Shown: piece by piece, positions 16,063 to 26,342 of the stretch
Position numbering within the stretch: position 1 is the first letter of the stretch
How the letters are laid out: each line of letters starts with the position of its first letter
Source: Achromobacter dolens
GTDB taxonomy: Bacteria > Pseudomonadota > Gammaproteobacteria > Burkholderiales > Burkholderiaceae_B
Assembly: GCF_902859745.1 (NCBI RefSeq)
Contig: NZ_CADIJW010000040.1
Coordinates: 1-51,648, forward strand
DNA: 51,648 nt
Direction of reading: 5' to 3'
Translations under genes and position numbers: made by a program
The notes under the pieces: generated by a model
The model's database searches: none
Seen by the model: the letters and a program-made list of their open reading frames with translations, nothing else
What the model was told of the DNA's origin: nothing

Positions 16063-17067
16063 TCAGTAGCGATCGAAGCAGCGCTGCAACGCCGCGGGCT
16101 CACGCGTGACGCATAACGCCAGCATCAGCAGCACGCGGGCCTTCTGCGGATTCAAGTCGCCGGCGGCGACGAACCCCAGCGCCGCGTCATCCAGTTCGAC
16201 GTCGCGCGCGACGAAACCGCTGCCGGTGCGACTGGATCGCGCCACCGCGACGCCGTTGGCGGCGGCGCGGGTCAGGGCTTCGATAGCCAGATCGGTGGCG
16301 TTGCCGTCGCCCACGCCCGCCAGCACGATGCCGTCGGCCTGGCGCGCGACGAAATCGATGACGTCGCCTTGCAGGTCGGCGTGCGCATAAACGATGTCCA
16401 CGCGCGGCCAGCCTGCCTTTTCCAACAATGCGAGTGAAAACTCGCTTTGCGTGCTGTGCGTGGTGGTGTTGCGCGAATAGAAGCACGGCGTGCCGCCGTG
16501 CATGACGCCGGCGCGGCCGCGGTTGGGCGAGGCGAAGGCGTTGATGCCGGCGCTGGCGATCTTCTGCAGTTCGCGGGCGTAGTGCACGTCCTCGTTCATG
16601 ACGACCAGCGGACCGCGACCGCGGGCATCGGGATGGCGCGCCAACGCGACGGCGTTGTACAGGTTTGCCGGGCCTTCGGCGCCCAGGGCGGTCGCCGGAC
16701 GCATCGCGCCCACCAGCACCACCGGCTTGTCGTGCCGGATCACCAGGCTGAGGAAGTAGGCTGTCTCTTCAAGCGTATCGGTGCCGTGCGTAATGACGAT
16801 GCCGGCCACCGACGGATCGGCGCACAGCGCATCGACACGGAGCGCCAGCGCGCGCCAGACGTCGTGCGTCATGTTCTGGCTGCCGACATTGGCGACCTGT
16901 TCGGCGCGGATATCGGCCAGCGTGGACAGTTGCGGCACGGCGGCCAGCAGGTCGCCCACCGAGAAGGATCCCGCCTTGTAGCCGGCGGAGGTGGCATCGG
17001 CCTGCGCGCCGGCGATGGTGCCGCCGGTGGCCAGGACCGCGACGACGGGCAATGCCTGCTCAGGCAT
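16063..17067 (-). CDS. L-asparaginase, type II family
   Basis: Hydrolyses L-asparagine to aspartate and ammonia. 334 residues. The catalytic threonines are in LATGGTIAG (T14) and HGTDT (T96, D97). Y30 and S63 match the other active-site residues of the E. coli type II enzyme, and the C-terminal PQKARVLLMLAL is typical. There is no obvious signal peptide, so it may be cytoplasmic. It overlaps the end of parB by 8 bp and so appears to be the last gene of the mnmG-rsmG-parA-GNAT-parB operon, an unexpected partner. Confidence 0.92.
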   Translation of the reverse strand: MPEQALPVVAVLATGGTIAGAQADATSAGYKAGSFSVGDLLAAVPQLSTLADIRAEQVANVGSQNMTHDVWRALALRVDALCADPSVAGIVITHGTDTLEETAYFLSLVIRHDKPVVLVGAMRPATALGAEGPANLYNAVALARHPDARGRGPLVVMNEDVHYARELQKIASAGINAFASPNRGRAGVMHGGTPCFYSRNTTTHSTQSEFSLALLEKAGWPRVDIVYAHADLQGDVIDFVARQADGIVLAGVGDGNATDLAIEALTRAAANGVAVARSSRTGSGFVARDVELDDAALGFVAAGDLNPQKARVLLMLALCVTREPAALQRCFDRY

Positions 17068-17977
17068 CGACGACTCCAGACAGGCCTTGCCGTTCCAGCA
17101 GCGAATTCAGGTGTTCCCAGCCATGGAAGTCGATGACGATCTGGCCTTTTTCCTTGGCGCCGACCTTGAGCGCCACGCGCGTGCCCAGATGGTCGGACAG
17201 CGCTTCTTCCAGGCGCGTCAGGTCGCGCGACACGCCGTTGGCCTTTTTCTTGGGCGAGGCGGCGCTCTCGGCTTCCTTGGCGGTCTTTGCGACCAGCTTT
17301 TCGGCTTCGCGCACCGACAGGCGACGCGCGATGATCTGGTTGGCCAGTTGGATCTGCGTGGCCGCGTCGACCGCCAGCAGCGCGCGCGCATGGCCCATGT
17401 CGACATCGCCGGCCAGCAGCATGGTCTGCACCGCGGAAGCCAGGTTCAACAGGCGCAGCAGGTTGCTGGTGGCCGAACGCGAGCGGCCGATGGCCTGGGC
17501 GGCCTGCTCGTGGGTCAGGCCGAATTCGTCCAGCAGGCGGCGCACGCCATGCGCCTCTTCGAGCGGATTGAGGTCTTCGCGCTGGATGTTCTCGATCAGC
17601 GCCATGACGGCCGCGTTCTCGTCGGCGACTTCGCGCACCAGCACCGGCACTTCCTTGAGGCCGGCCAGTTGCGCGGCGCGGAACCGGCGTTCGCCCGCGA
17701 TGATCTCGTAGTGGCCGGGCGCATCGCTCAGCGCGCGCACAAGAATGGGTTGCATGATGCCTTGTGTGCGAATCGACTCGGCCAGCTCGCCCAACGCGCC
17801 CTCGTCCATGCGGGTTCGCGGCTGGTACTTGCCGGCCCGCATCTTCGAAACAGGCAAGGTGGACGGCAGACCCTCGGGCTTGGCCGGGGCCTTGCCGATA
17901 TTGTCGATGGCAGGCGCGTCGGCGCCCAGCAAAGCGTCAAGTCCGCGACCCAATCCCTTGGGTTTCTTGGTGGCCAT
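17060..17977 (-). CDS. parB: Chromosome partitioning protein ParB
   Basis: CTP-dependent DNA clamp that loads at parS sites and spreads. 305 residues. The N-terminus KGLGRGLDALLG is the ParA-interacting tail. The CTP-binding motif GERRFRAA is at 95-102, ENIQREDLNPLEEA at 129-142, a helix-turn-helix at about 154-178, and a C-terminal dimerisation domain ends the protein. Eight matching parS sites lie at 22.3-23.5 kb. The start is ATG 17975-17977. A GNAT gene separates it from parA, with a 44-bp gap. Confidence 0.97.
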   Translation of the reverse strand: MATKKPKGLGRGLDALLGADAPAIDNIGKAPAKPEGLPSTLPVSKMRAGKYQPRTRMDEGALGELAESIRTQGIMQPILVRALSDAPGHYEIIAGERRFRAAQLAGLKEVPVLVREVADENAAVMALIENIQREDLNPLEEAHGVRRLLDEFGLTHEQAAQAIGRSRSATSNLLRLLNLASAVQTMLLAGDVDMGHARALLAVDAATQIQLANQIIARRLSVREAEKLVAKTAKEAESAASPKKKANGVSRDLTRLEEALSDHLGTRVALKVGAKEKGQIVIDFHGWEHLNSLLERQGLSGVVDA

Positions 17978-18021
17978 AGTTAAATCCTCTTTCCTTCTGT
18001 TCTTGGTATCCCGAGCCGGGC

Positions 18022-18837
18022 TCAGGCGGCCGCCTGCTCGGCGGGCAGGCGGTACCAATACGCGTAACAGTCTTTGAAACCGTAGCGGCCATACAAAGCG
18101 CGCGCGGCGGTGTTTTGCGGCTCCACCTGCAGATAGGCCGTGGTGGCGCCGTCTTCGACGCATGCGGCCAGCAGATGCTCAACCAACATCGCGGCATGTC
18201 CCTTGCGCCGCTGCGCGGGGTCCGTCACGATATCGAACAGTCCCGCGAGGTCGCCATCCCGCACGGCCATGCCCCCCGCCACGCATGCGCCGGCGGCGTC
18301 GAACGCCAGCACCGGCAAGATATCCACAGCCAGTCCTTCCAGGCGCGCCTGATGCTCGGCGATGTGCTCTGGCCGGGAATCGCGCATGCGTCCGACCGCC
18401 GCCGCGAAACGGGTGGCGTCCACTGTCCTGAAAAGCAGATCGCCCCGGGCGGCCAGCCTGGGGGCGAGCGGCATGCTCATGACTCGGGTCTCTTCGGTAA
18501 GGAGGAAGCCCCGCGACGCCAGTTCGGCATCCAGGGCGAAATCGGGGCCGATGGAGGTCAGGCGCACCACCATGGGCAGGCCATGACGCGCGTACAACGT
18601 TGAACAATACGCCAGCCGCTCATTGAGCGGACGTGTGGATAACCCCAGCACATTGATGCTGCGTACCCGTTTGGCGGACGACGGCGCAAAGCGCACCAGC
18701 CAACCATCGTAGAGCACCTGCGCGCGCACTGCCGTGGCGTTGAGCGCGGCCTCTTCCAGCCGCACGCGCAGCCCGTCCCGCACGTCGGCAGGCGGCGTGT
18801 GGGTGGCGTCCGGGGACAGGCGGATGACGGCGGACAT
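18022..18837 (-). CDS. GNAT family N-acetyltransferase between parA and parB
   Basis: 271 residues. The C-terminal half carries a GNAT fold with the acetyl-CoA loop TDPAQRRKGHAAMLVEHLL and the terminal pattern NTAARALYGRYGFKDCYAYWYR. The N-terminal half is a divergent GNAT-like domain of unclear function. It starts 12 bp after the parA stop and ends 44 bp before parB, so it is embedded in the partition operon. The substrate is unknown; a role connected with ParA, ParB or a nearby tRNA-modification product is speculation. Confidence 0.88.
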   Translation of the reverse strand: MSAVIRLSPDATHTPPADVRDGLRVRLEEAALNATAVRAQVLYDGWLVRFAPSSAKRVRSINVLGLSTRPLNERLAYCSTLYARHGLPMVVRLTSIGPDFALDAELASRGFLLTEETRVMSMPLAPRLAARGDLLFRTVDATRFAAAVGRMRDSRPEHIAEHQARLEGLAVDILPVLAFDAAGACVAGGMAVRDGDLAGLFDIVTDPAQRRKGHAAMLVEHLLAACVEDGATTAYLQVEPQNTAARALYGRYGFKDCYAYWYRLPAEQAAA

Positions 18838-18849
18838 GATGCGGACAGC

Positions 18850-19650
18850 TTATTTGTTGAGTTCGCGGACGCGCTCGATCATCTCGGCGCCAAAAGAGAT
18901 GTACGCCTGCGCGCCACGCGAGGCACGGTCGTACACCACCCCGGGCATGCCGTAACTGGGCGCTTCGGCCAGGCGCACGTTGCGCGGCACCACGGTCTTG
19001 AAGACCTTGTCGCCGAAGTGCGATTCGAGCTGCGCCGACACCTGTTGTTGCAGCGTCATGCGCGGATCGAACATCACGCGCAGCAGGCCGATGACCCGCA
19101 GGTCGTCGTTGATGTTGCGATGCACGCGCTTGATGGTGTTGACCAGATCCGACAGGCCTTCGAGCGCGAAGTACTCGCATTGCATCGGGATGATGACGCC
19201 ATGCGCCGCGGCCAGGCCGTTCAGCGTCAGCAGCGACAGCGTCGGCGGGCAGTCGATCAGGACGAAGTCGTACTGGCTGGCGACGGTGTCGATGGCGGCC
19301 TTGAGCTGGCGCTCGCGTTCATCCATCTGCACCAGGTCGATCTCGGCGCCGGACAGCTCGCGGTTGGCGGGCAGCACGTCGTAGCCGCCCGATTCCGAGC
19401 GCACGCGCGCCTGCTCGATGGTGGCTTCGCCGATCAACACCTGGTACAGATTCGACTCGAGCGAATTCTTGTCGATGCCGCTGCCCATGGTGGCGTTGCC
19501 CTGCGGGTCCAGGTCCACCAGCAGCACACGTTGCTTGTGCGTGGCCAGCCCGGCCGCCAGGTTGATGGCGGTGGTCGTCTTGCCGACACCGCCCTTCTGG
19601 TTGGCGATGCAGAAAACGCGGGCGGTCGAGCTGGGGGGTAAGTTCTTCAT
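18850..19650 (-). CDS. parA: Chromosome partitioning ATPase ParA
   Basis: Walker-type ATPase that positions chromosome origins together with ParB. 266 residues. The deviant Walker A NQKGGVGKTT is near residues 17-26, followed by VLLVDLDPQGNAT and DFVLIDCPPTL. The start is ATG 19648-19650 with AAGGA upstream; it overlaps the rsmG stop by 4 bp (ATGA), so the two are translationally coupled. Confidence 0.97.
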   Translation of the reverse strand: MKNLPPSSTARVFCIANQKGGVGKTTTAINLAAGLATHKQRVLLVDLDPQGNATMGSGIDKNSLESNLYQVLIGEATIEQARVRSESGGYDVLPANRELSGAEIDLVQMDERERQLKAAIDTVASQYDFVLIDCPPTLSLLTLNGLAAAHGVIIPMQCEYFALEGLSDLVNTIKRVHRNINDDLRVIGLLRVMFDPRMTLQQQVSAQLESHFGDKVFKTVVPRNVRLAEAPSYGMPGVVYDRASRGAQAYISFGAEMIERVRELNK

Positions 19651-20332
19651 AGGGTTCCTTGACTGCGGCGCATCCAGATCAGGCAGCGTTCTGCTTGCAG
19701 CTCCGGCACCCGGAGCGGCTGAATATGGTCGACTTGCCATTCCCCACGCGCGTGCAGCGCCTGGATCTCATCATCCGGGACCTTGCCCTTCATGGCGACG
19801 AGGGTACCACCGTTGCCCACATGTCTGCCCGCGAGCATCGCAAAATCCTCCAAGGATGCGAAGGCGCGCGACGTCACAATGTTGCAGCCGGCGGGTTCCA
19901 GCGTTTCGATGCGCGCGTGGCGCGCCTGCAGGTTCGGCAGCGCCAGCGCGCCGCTCATCTGCCGGACGAATGCGGTTTTCTTTTCAACGGCGTCGATGCA
20001 GGTCACCGACCATTCGGGCCGCATTACCGCCAGGACGACACCCGGCAGCCCGCCGCCCGAGCCGACATCGTAGACCTTGGCCGGCGTGCCGGGCGCGCCC
20101 AGGATGTCGCTGAACGGTCCCACGGCAGCGAGGCTGTCGAACAGGTGCTGCACCAGCATCTGCTGCGGATCGCGAATGGCGGTCAGGTTGTAGGTCCGGT
20201 TCCAGCGCTGCATCTGCGCCAGGTAGTCGAGCAGCTTGGCGGACGCCGCGGCGTCCGCCTGCAGTCCGAGCTGCTCGAAGGCATGCGCGAGGCGGCCGGC
20301 CATGTCCGCGCCGGCCGGGTGGAGGTGGGCGC

Positions 20333-20336
<4 letters not shown>
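19647..20336 (-). CDS. rsmG: 16S rRNA (guanine-527-N7)-methyltransferase RsmG
   Basis: SAM-dependent methyltransferase of the small ribosomal subunit (formerly GidB). 229 residues. The SAM motif [12 protein letters not shown] is at 88-99, and NLTAIRDP and SRAFASL are family signatures. It overlaps mnmG upstream and parA downstream by 4 bp each, which places it firmly in one operon. Confidence 0.97.
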
Positions 20337-22252
<1,916 letters not shown>

Positions 22253-22282
22253 GATGGGGAGATAAGAGAGCGTTCGGTGCTC

Positions 22283-22311
22283 ATTATAGAGGCAGGGGGT
22301 GCATGTTTCAC
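22283..22311 (-). promoter_or_regulatory. Probable promoter of the mnmG-parB operon
   Basis: The minus strand has a perfect -10 TATAAT at 22283-22288. With a 17-bp spacer the -35 position is GTGAAA (22306-22311), which falls inside the first parS site. Transcription would start about 25 bp before mnmG. The -35 match is weak, 4 of 6. Confidence 0.5.
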
Positions 22312-22319
22312 GTGAAACA
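22304..22319. promoter_or_regulatory. parS site 1 (perfect consensus)
   Basis: TGTTTCACGTGAAACA, identical to the parS palindrome widely used by chromosomal ParB. It overlaps the predicted -35 of mnmG. Confidence 0.95.
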
Positions 22320-22473
22320 TGGTTCGCTGCAGCAATGGAGGCAGTAACACTGCGGCTCGTGTGCAGATTGACAACGAGAAACCGTCGATCGGCGTTTGAA
22401 TATGTCGGCATCTGCCGCTGTTAGAGGGTGAGGCTCCATGGGAACATCTTGTGCCCGTAGTGAAACGAGGCAA

Positions 22474-22489
22474 TGTTTCACGTGAAACA
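22474..22489. promoter_or_regulatory. parS site 2 (perfect consensus)
   Basis: TGTTTCACGTGAAACA, 170 bp from site 1. Confidence 0.95.
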
Positions 22490-22613
22490 TGGGCGCCGCG
22501 GAGGACAACGGAGTGTCCAATACTGTTCATCGCTGGCATCGCGGCATGAGGCAGAGATCGGCCTTCCCCGCCAGCGACTCCCCTCCTCTCCACCTCGCGT
22601 CATGGCCGGCCGA

Positions 22614-22629
22614 TGTTTCACGTGGAACA
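22614..22629 (+). promoter_or_regulatory. parS site 3 (one mismatch)
   Basis: TGTTTCACGTGGAACA: the right half has GTGGAACA instead of GTGAAACA, so the site is asymmetric. Confidence 0.88.
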
Positions 22630-22754
22630 TGTAGTGCATCCAGCGATGAAGGAGTTTCCGAATCGACCTCCACATCGATTCCGACCTGGCCACCGTCAAT
22701 ATATCGATAACCCAGACGTATCGGCCACCCCGTTTCATCGATACTGGACACCGA

Positions 22755-22770
22755 TGTTTCACGTGGAACA
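22755..22770 (+). promoter_or_regulatory. parS site 4 (one mismatch)
   Basis: TGTTTCACGTGGAACA, the same variant and orientation as site 3, 141 bp further on. Confidence 0.88.
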
Positions 22771-22862
22771 TCGCTGTACATGGGGCCATTCACCACGGAT
22801 CCATCCACGCCGTACTGCCAGCCGATAGATATTCCTCATCAATTGCAGATGCCTGCGTTCGA

Positions 22863-22878
22863 TGTTTCACGTGAAACA
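22863..22878. promoter_or_regulatory. parS site 5 (perfect consensus)
   Basis: TGTTTCACGTGAAACA. Confidence 0.95.
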
Positions 22879-22938
22879 TGCCGCACCTTGCGGTTGGAGT
22901 TGGGGCGGCAATCCGCTAGTCGATCACCACTGAATAGT

Positions 22939-22954
22939 TGTTCCACGTGGAACA
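22939..22954. promoter_or_regulatory. parS site 6 (symmetric variant)
   Basis: TGTTCCACGTGGAACA: both halves carry the same substitution, so the palindrome is kept. Confidence 0.88.
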
Positions 22955-23164
22955 TAGAGAAAAGCACATCGACCCCTGAGCGCCTGTCGCATTGACAATG
23001 CGACGAGCCCGGGCGCTTCATGGCTCCAGCGTCCCTACAAGCCAAACAAATAATGCAGGAACAACGGTTCCTCGCTTAGTGATCGGGCAGTCGGGCATCT
23101 AAAGAAAAAAAGCGTTTTATCTTCCCCTATCCTACCCCTACCCCTAAAAAATCATCTTTTCTTG

Positions 23165-23180
23165 TGTTTCACGTGGAACA
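23165..23180 (+). promoter_or_regulatory. parS site 7 (one mismatch)
   Basis: TGTTTCACGTGGAACA, the same asymmetric variant and orientation as sites 3 and 4, just after an AT-rich stretch (23101-23164). Confidence 0.88.
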
Positions 23181-23497
23181 GCAAGTCGAGTCCGTCCAAC
23201 GTGGGCGCCCCGAATCTCACAATCTTCACCATCGCATTCGCGGTTATTCATCTTGAATGTCTCTCGTCATTCATCTGAAACACCAAGGCCCTATGACAAA
23301 TCCGCCACACCGGGAGCGGACGCCCGGCACCGTTCGCTTCTTCAACAGCCGAACGACAATGCCACAAGCCGACGCGCCGAAGCACATCGTCCGGAAATGG
23401 CGTGAGTGGATTCTTGGGCTAAACCGGAAAGCCGACGCAACGCCGCCGGCGCGTTGTGCACAAACCCATCCACAGCCAGGAATGCTCCCGGGACCTT

Positions 23498-23513
23498 GGT
23501 TTCACGTGGAACA
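23498..23513 (+). promoter_or_regulatory. parS-like site 8 (two mismatches)
   Basis: GGTTTCACGTGGAACA: the first base and the right half deviate. It is the outermost and weakest site of the array. Confidence 0.7.
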
Positions 23514-23517
23514 ACTT

Positions 23518-24604
23518 TGGGGATAACTCGAAGATGCGCCACAGCAAGAAGTCGACAACGCGGACCTGAAGCGATCGAAGGAGAATTACCCAGATTGCGG
23601 AAAGCGCACAAATTCGCAATGCGCCACCCGGCGGAAAACCTGGCTACAAGCGCAAAATTGCCATGCCTGCAACGTCTGCGATCCGGCCTGCAGGTATACC
23701 CGGGACGATACGGCGAGACGGGAAAACAGCAGTGGAAAAGATTGTGGATAAGCCGCCGCTATCGGCGCGATAAGCGTTGCCAAAATAGGCCCCCGCTGCG
23801 GAAACCAAGTTGGTCCCGCTCCGGCCGCGCAGTTGAGATATCGCCTTCGACTTCACGGGGAACTTCACACCCGGTCAAAAGTCCAACCGCGCCTTAAGCT
23901 GGCGCCAGCATCTTATTCACATATTTATCCCACGCCGCTGGACCGCATCGGCGGGCTGTGCGCAACTCATGCAGGACGCTCGATCGCACAATCATCTTGC
24001 CCGTCCGCGGAGTTTCGCGCCATCATCCTTTCGGCTGACACGTGTTCCCGCAATGGCCAATCTGGGCGCTAACTGTGGAAAACTCATTGGCGAAAATTTC
24101 CGCCTGAATTTTCCTTCACATGAAATCCACAAGTACGGGGTCGCGATGCAAAACCGGACGGCAGCAGGCCACCGGCCAATCGTGGAAGACGATTTTTGAT
24201 CCACTATCCCCATTTCTATCCACAGGCTGAACCCCCACCTTTTGGCTACTCGAGGTGTCATTCTGTGCATAACCCGGATGGGGATATCTTTGTGCACAAC
24301 CGCGGCGCGGATGGACAAAAAATGGGTCGTGGCGGGCATCACTGATGGCCTGGCAACGACGAATGCCATGCCGCGAGACAGGCAAAAAAAGCCGTAAATG
24401 CCCGCTTTTCCTAGGGAAATGCACTATTTCCCTCGACGCCCGCCCGGTCCGGCGCAGCGGCGCAGCCAATGGGAAAATCGCCCTTCCGCCTCGACAGATC
24501 TTTCCAGGAATTGTGCAAAACTACGGCGCGAAAAGGCGGTGTGCTTCATTACTGCGCAGCGCAATGCACATGCCCGGGAATAATTATCCACAAACTTATC
24601 CAAC
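23518..24604. other. Candidate chromosomal replication origin (DnaA-box cluster)
   Basis: Within the gene-free stretch 22253-24753, between mnmG and the cold-shock gene. Perfect DnaA boxes lie at 23743-23751 (TGTGGATAA) and 24584-24592 (TTATCCACA). One-mismatch boxes lie at 23518, 23913 (TTATTCACA), 24074 (TGTGGAAAA), 24216 (CTATCCACA) and 24264 (TGTGCATAA). The parS array is immediately to the left. AT-rich patches at 23101-23164 and 24083-24135 could serve for unwinding. The frames open here encode nothing recognisable. Origin function is inferred from boxes, parS sites and gene context. Confidence 0.65.
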
Positions 24605-24614
24605 GCTCGAGGAT

Positions 24615-24634
24615 ATGTTAGTAACCACTAACAT
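24615..24634. repeat. Perfect 8-bp inverted repeat near the origin region
   Basis: ATGTTAGT and ACTAACAT flank AACC. The palindrome lies between the last perfect DnaA box and the cspA terminator, where no gene promoter is expected. It could be a protein-binding site; no matching regulator is evident. Confidence 0.5.
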
Positions 24635-24676
24635 CACCGTATGAGCAGGCTGCGGACACGGCTGCCGCAAATGAAA

Positions 24677-24709
24677 CAACGCCCCAGACCGCGAGGTTCT
24701 GGGGCGTTG
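24677..24709 (-). terminator. Intrinsic terminator of the cold-shock gene
   Basis: Twelve-base arms CAACGCCCCAGA and TCTGGGGCGTTG are followed on the minus strand by TTTCATTT. It lies 45 bp beyond the cold-shock stop codon. Confidence 0.8.
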
Positions 24710-24753
24710 CAGCCAGGCCAGGCCTGGCGGACGGGAAATTGGGATTTCCCGAT

Positions 24754-24960
24754 TTAGAGCGGGCGAATTTCGGCCGCTTGAGGTCCTTTCGGACCATCCT
24801 TGACTTCGAATTCGACTTCCTGCCCTTCGTTCAGGCTGCGATAGCCGCGGCCCTGGATGGCGGAAAAGTGTGCGAAAACATCGGTGCCACCGGCATCCGG
24901 CGTAATGAAACCGTAACCCTTGTCAGCGTTGAACCACTTGACTTTGCCCTTCTGAGCCAT
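24754..24960 (-). CDS. Cold-shock domain protein (CspA family)
   Basis: Single-stranded nucleic-acid-binding RNA chaperone of 68 residues, one OB-fold. RNP1 KGYGFI is at 14-19 and RNP2 VFAHF at 28-32, and it starts [11 protein letters not shown]. Length and motifs are fully typical. ATG at 24958-24960. A terminator follows, and the long leader upstream is typical of csp genes. Confidence 0.97.
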   Translation of the reverse strand: MAQKGKVKWFNADKGYGFITPDAGGTDVFAHFSAIQGRGYRSLNEGQEVEFEVKDGPKGPQAAEIRPL

Positions 24961-25129
24961 TTTCCTAGCGTCCTGTAATTAACGAAATGCAATGAATCAA
25001 GGACGCCGTGAGAACTGAACGACCGGTAGGGATACCTGCGTTGCTGCTGCGTTCTCGCTTGCCGCAAAAGCGGCAGAACAAGTCCGCGCGCTGCTTGAAT
25101 CAACTGCGGAACCAGCATACCCACCCCGC

Positions 25130-25159
25130 ATTACAGACTCATATAGTTGTTTTCCCCAA
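25130..25159 (-). promoter_or_regulatory. Probable promoter of the cold-shock gene
   Basis: On the minus strand TTGGGG (25154-25159) and TGTAAT (25130-25135) are separated by 18 bp. Initiation here would give a 5' leader of about 160 nt, as in other csp mRNAs. The -35 is weak. Confidence 0.4.
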
Positions 25160-25192
25160 TGTCGTATTTTTCTGACTGGAACGCCAATACCG

Positions 25193-26239
25193 CTACGCGG
25201 AATTTGCCTGCCGCCGCGCCAGGAACGCGTACATCGGACCGGTCACGATCACCACGAACACCATCCGCGAGACATGGAATGCGGTCACCACCGGCACGCC
25301 CAACTGCAGCACCTTGGCGGTAATCGCCATCTCGGCGATGCCCCCCGGCGTGGTGCCCAGGATCAACGTCGGCACCGGCGCCGCGGACCACAATGACAAT
25401 AACGCCCCCAGGCCGAACGCCAGTGCCAACGCGATGACCGTGAACACCGCCACCGCCGCGATAAATCGCGGCGCCGCGCGGAAGAAATCCGGGCGATAAC
25501 GATCCCCCAGCGACCAGCCGATGAAGAGCTGTCCGATCTTGGGCACGAAATCCGGCAACGCGGACAACTCGATGCTACTTGCGGTCAGGATCATCGCCAC
25601 CAGCATCGGCCCCAGCACCCATGGATTCGGCAGGCGCAGCTTCATGAAGCACAGCCCGCCAACGCAGGTCAGCGCCACCAGCGCGGCCAGGCCGGCGCCA
25701 TGCACGGTCCTGGGCCCGGGCACGGTGGGGTCGATACCGGCCACCCCCCACCACTGGAAAATGAACGGCACTGTGACCACGACCAGCAGCACGCGCACGC
25801 TATGCGCGGTCGCCACGCGGTCGATGCGGGCGCCGTGTCGCTCCGCCAGGCTCGCCATTTCGCTGGCCCCGCCCATGGCCGACGAAAACCACGCCGTCTT
25901 GAAATCAGCATCGGTGTAGCGCCGCAAAATGGCGGTGCCGATGAACGCCAGCCCCAACGCGAATAGCATGCCGACGATGATGGGGCCGGCATTGCTGCCT
26001 ATGTGTCCGATCACCTGCGGCGTGAAATACAGGCCTAGCGACGTGCCGATGACCCATTGGCCGGCGTTGCGCGCCGGCCGCGGGCATACGGTGCCGCCGC
26101 CCGCGATGCGCACCGCCGCTGTCAACAGCAAGGCCCCCAGCATCCATGGCAACGGCAAATGCATCCACAGCGCCAGCAAGGCGCCGGTCAACGCGATCGC
26201 CAGGCCGCCGAGGACCCTCCACAACATGTTTTGAACCAC
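25193..26239 (-). CDS. AbrB family membrane protein (putative permease)
   Basis: Integral membrane protein of 348 residues with about nine or ten hydrophobic segments arranged as two AbrB/AbrB-like repeats. Family blocks include GNAGPIIVGMLFALGLAF-like segments and the C-terminal LILGTTPGGIAEMAITAK; the matching first-repeat segment is FSSAMGGASEMASLA. Homologues were once mislabelled ammonia monooxygenase; the transported solute is unknown. The start could be GTG 26237-26239, with GGCGG 4 bp upstream, or ATG 26225-26227. It is divergent from the aminotransferase gene. Confidence 0.88.
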   Translation of the reverse strand: MVQNMLWRVLGGLAIALTGALLALWMHLPLPWMLGALLLTAAVRIAGGGTVCPRPARNAGQWVIGTSLGLYFTPQVIGHIGSNAGPIIVGMLFALGLAFIGTAILRRYTDADFKTAWFSSAMGGASEMASLAERHGARIDRVATAHSVRVLLVVVTVPFIFQWWGVAGIDPTVPGPRTVHGAGLAALVALTCVGGLCFMKLRLPNPWVLGPMLVAMILTASSIELSALPDFVPKIGQLFIGWSLGDRYRPDFFRAAPRFIAAVAVFTVIALALAFGLGALLSLWSAAPVPTLILGTTPGGIAEMAITAKVLQLGVPVVTAFHVSRMVFVVIVTGPMYAFLARRQANSA

Positions 26240-26342
26240 GATACCGCCCGCGCCTATAAGCTCATGAGAAACCCGAATTATGAGTTAGTGGGATACTTAC
26301 GAAAACTCTCTTGCACACCCAGCGTTCCACTTCGCGTCCACC

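Noticed and set aside
23844-23860. CTTCACGGGGAAC as a ninth parS
   Set aside because: The central CACGTG core is broken.
22489-24199. Several short open frames in the mnmG-cspA gap
   Set aside because: They run through parS sites and DnaA boxes, have no ribosome-binding sites and resemble no protein family.
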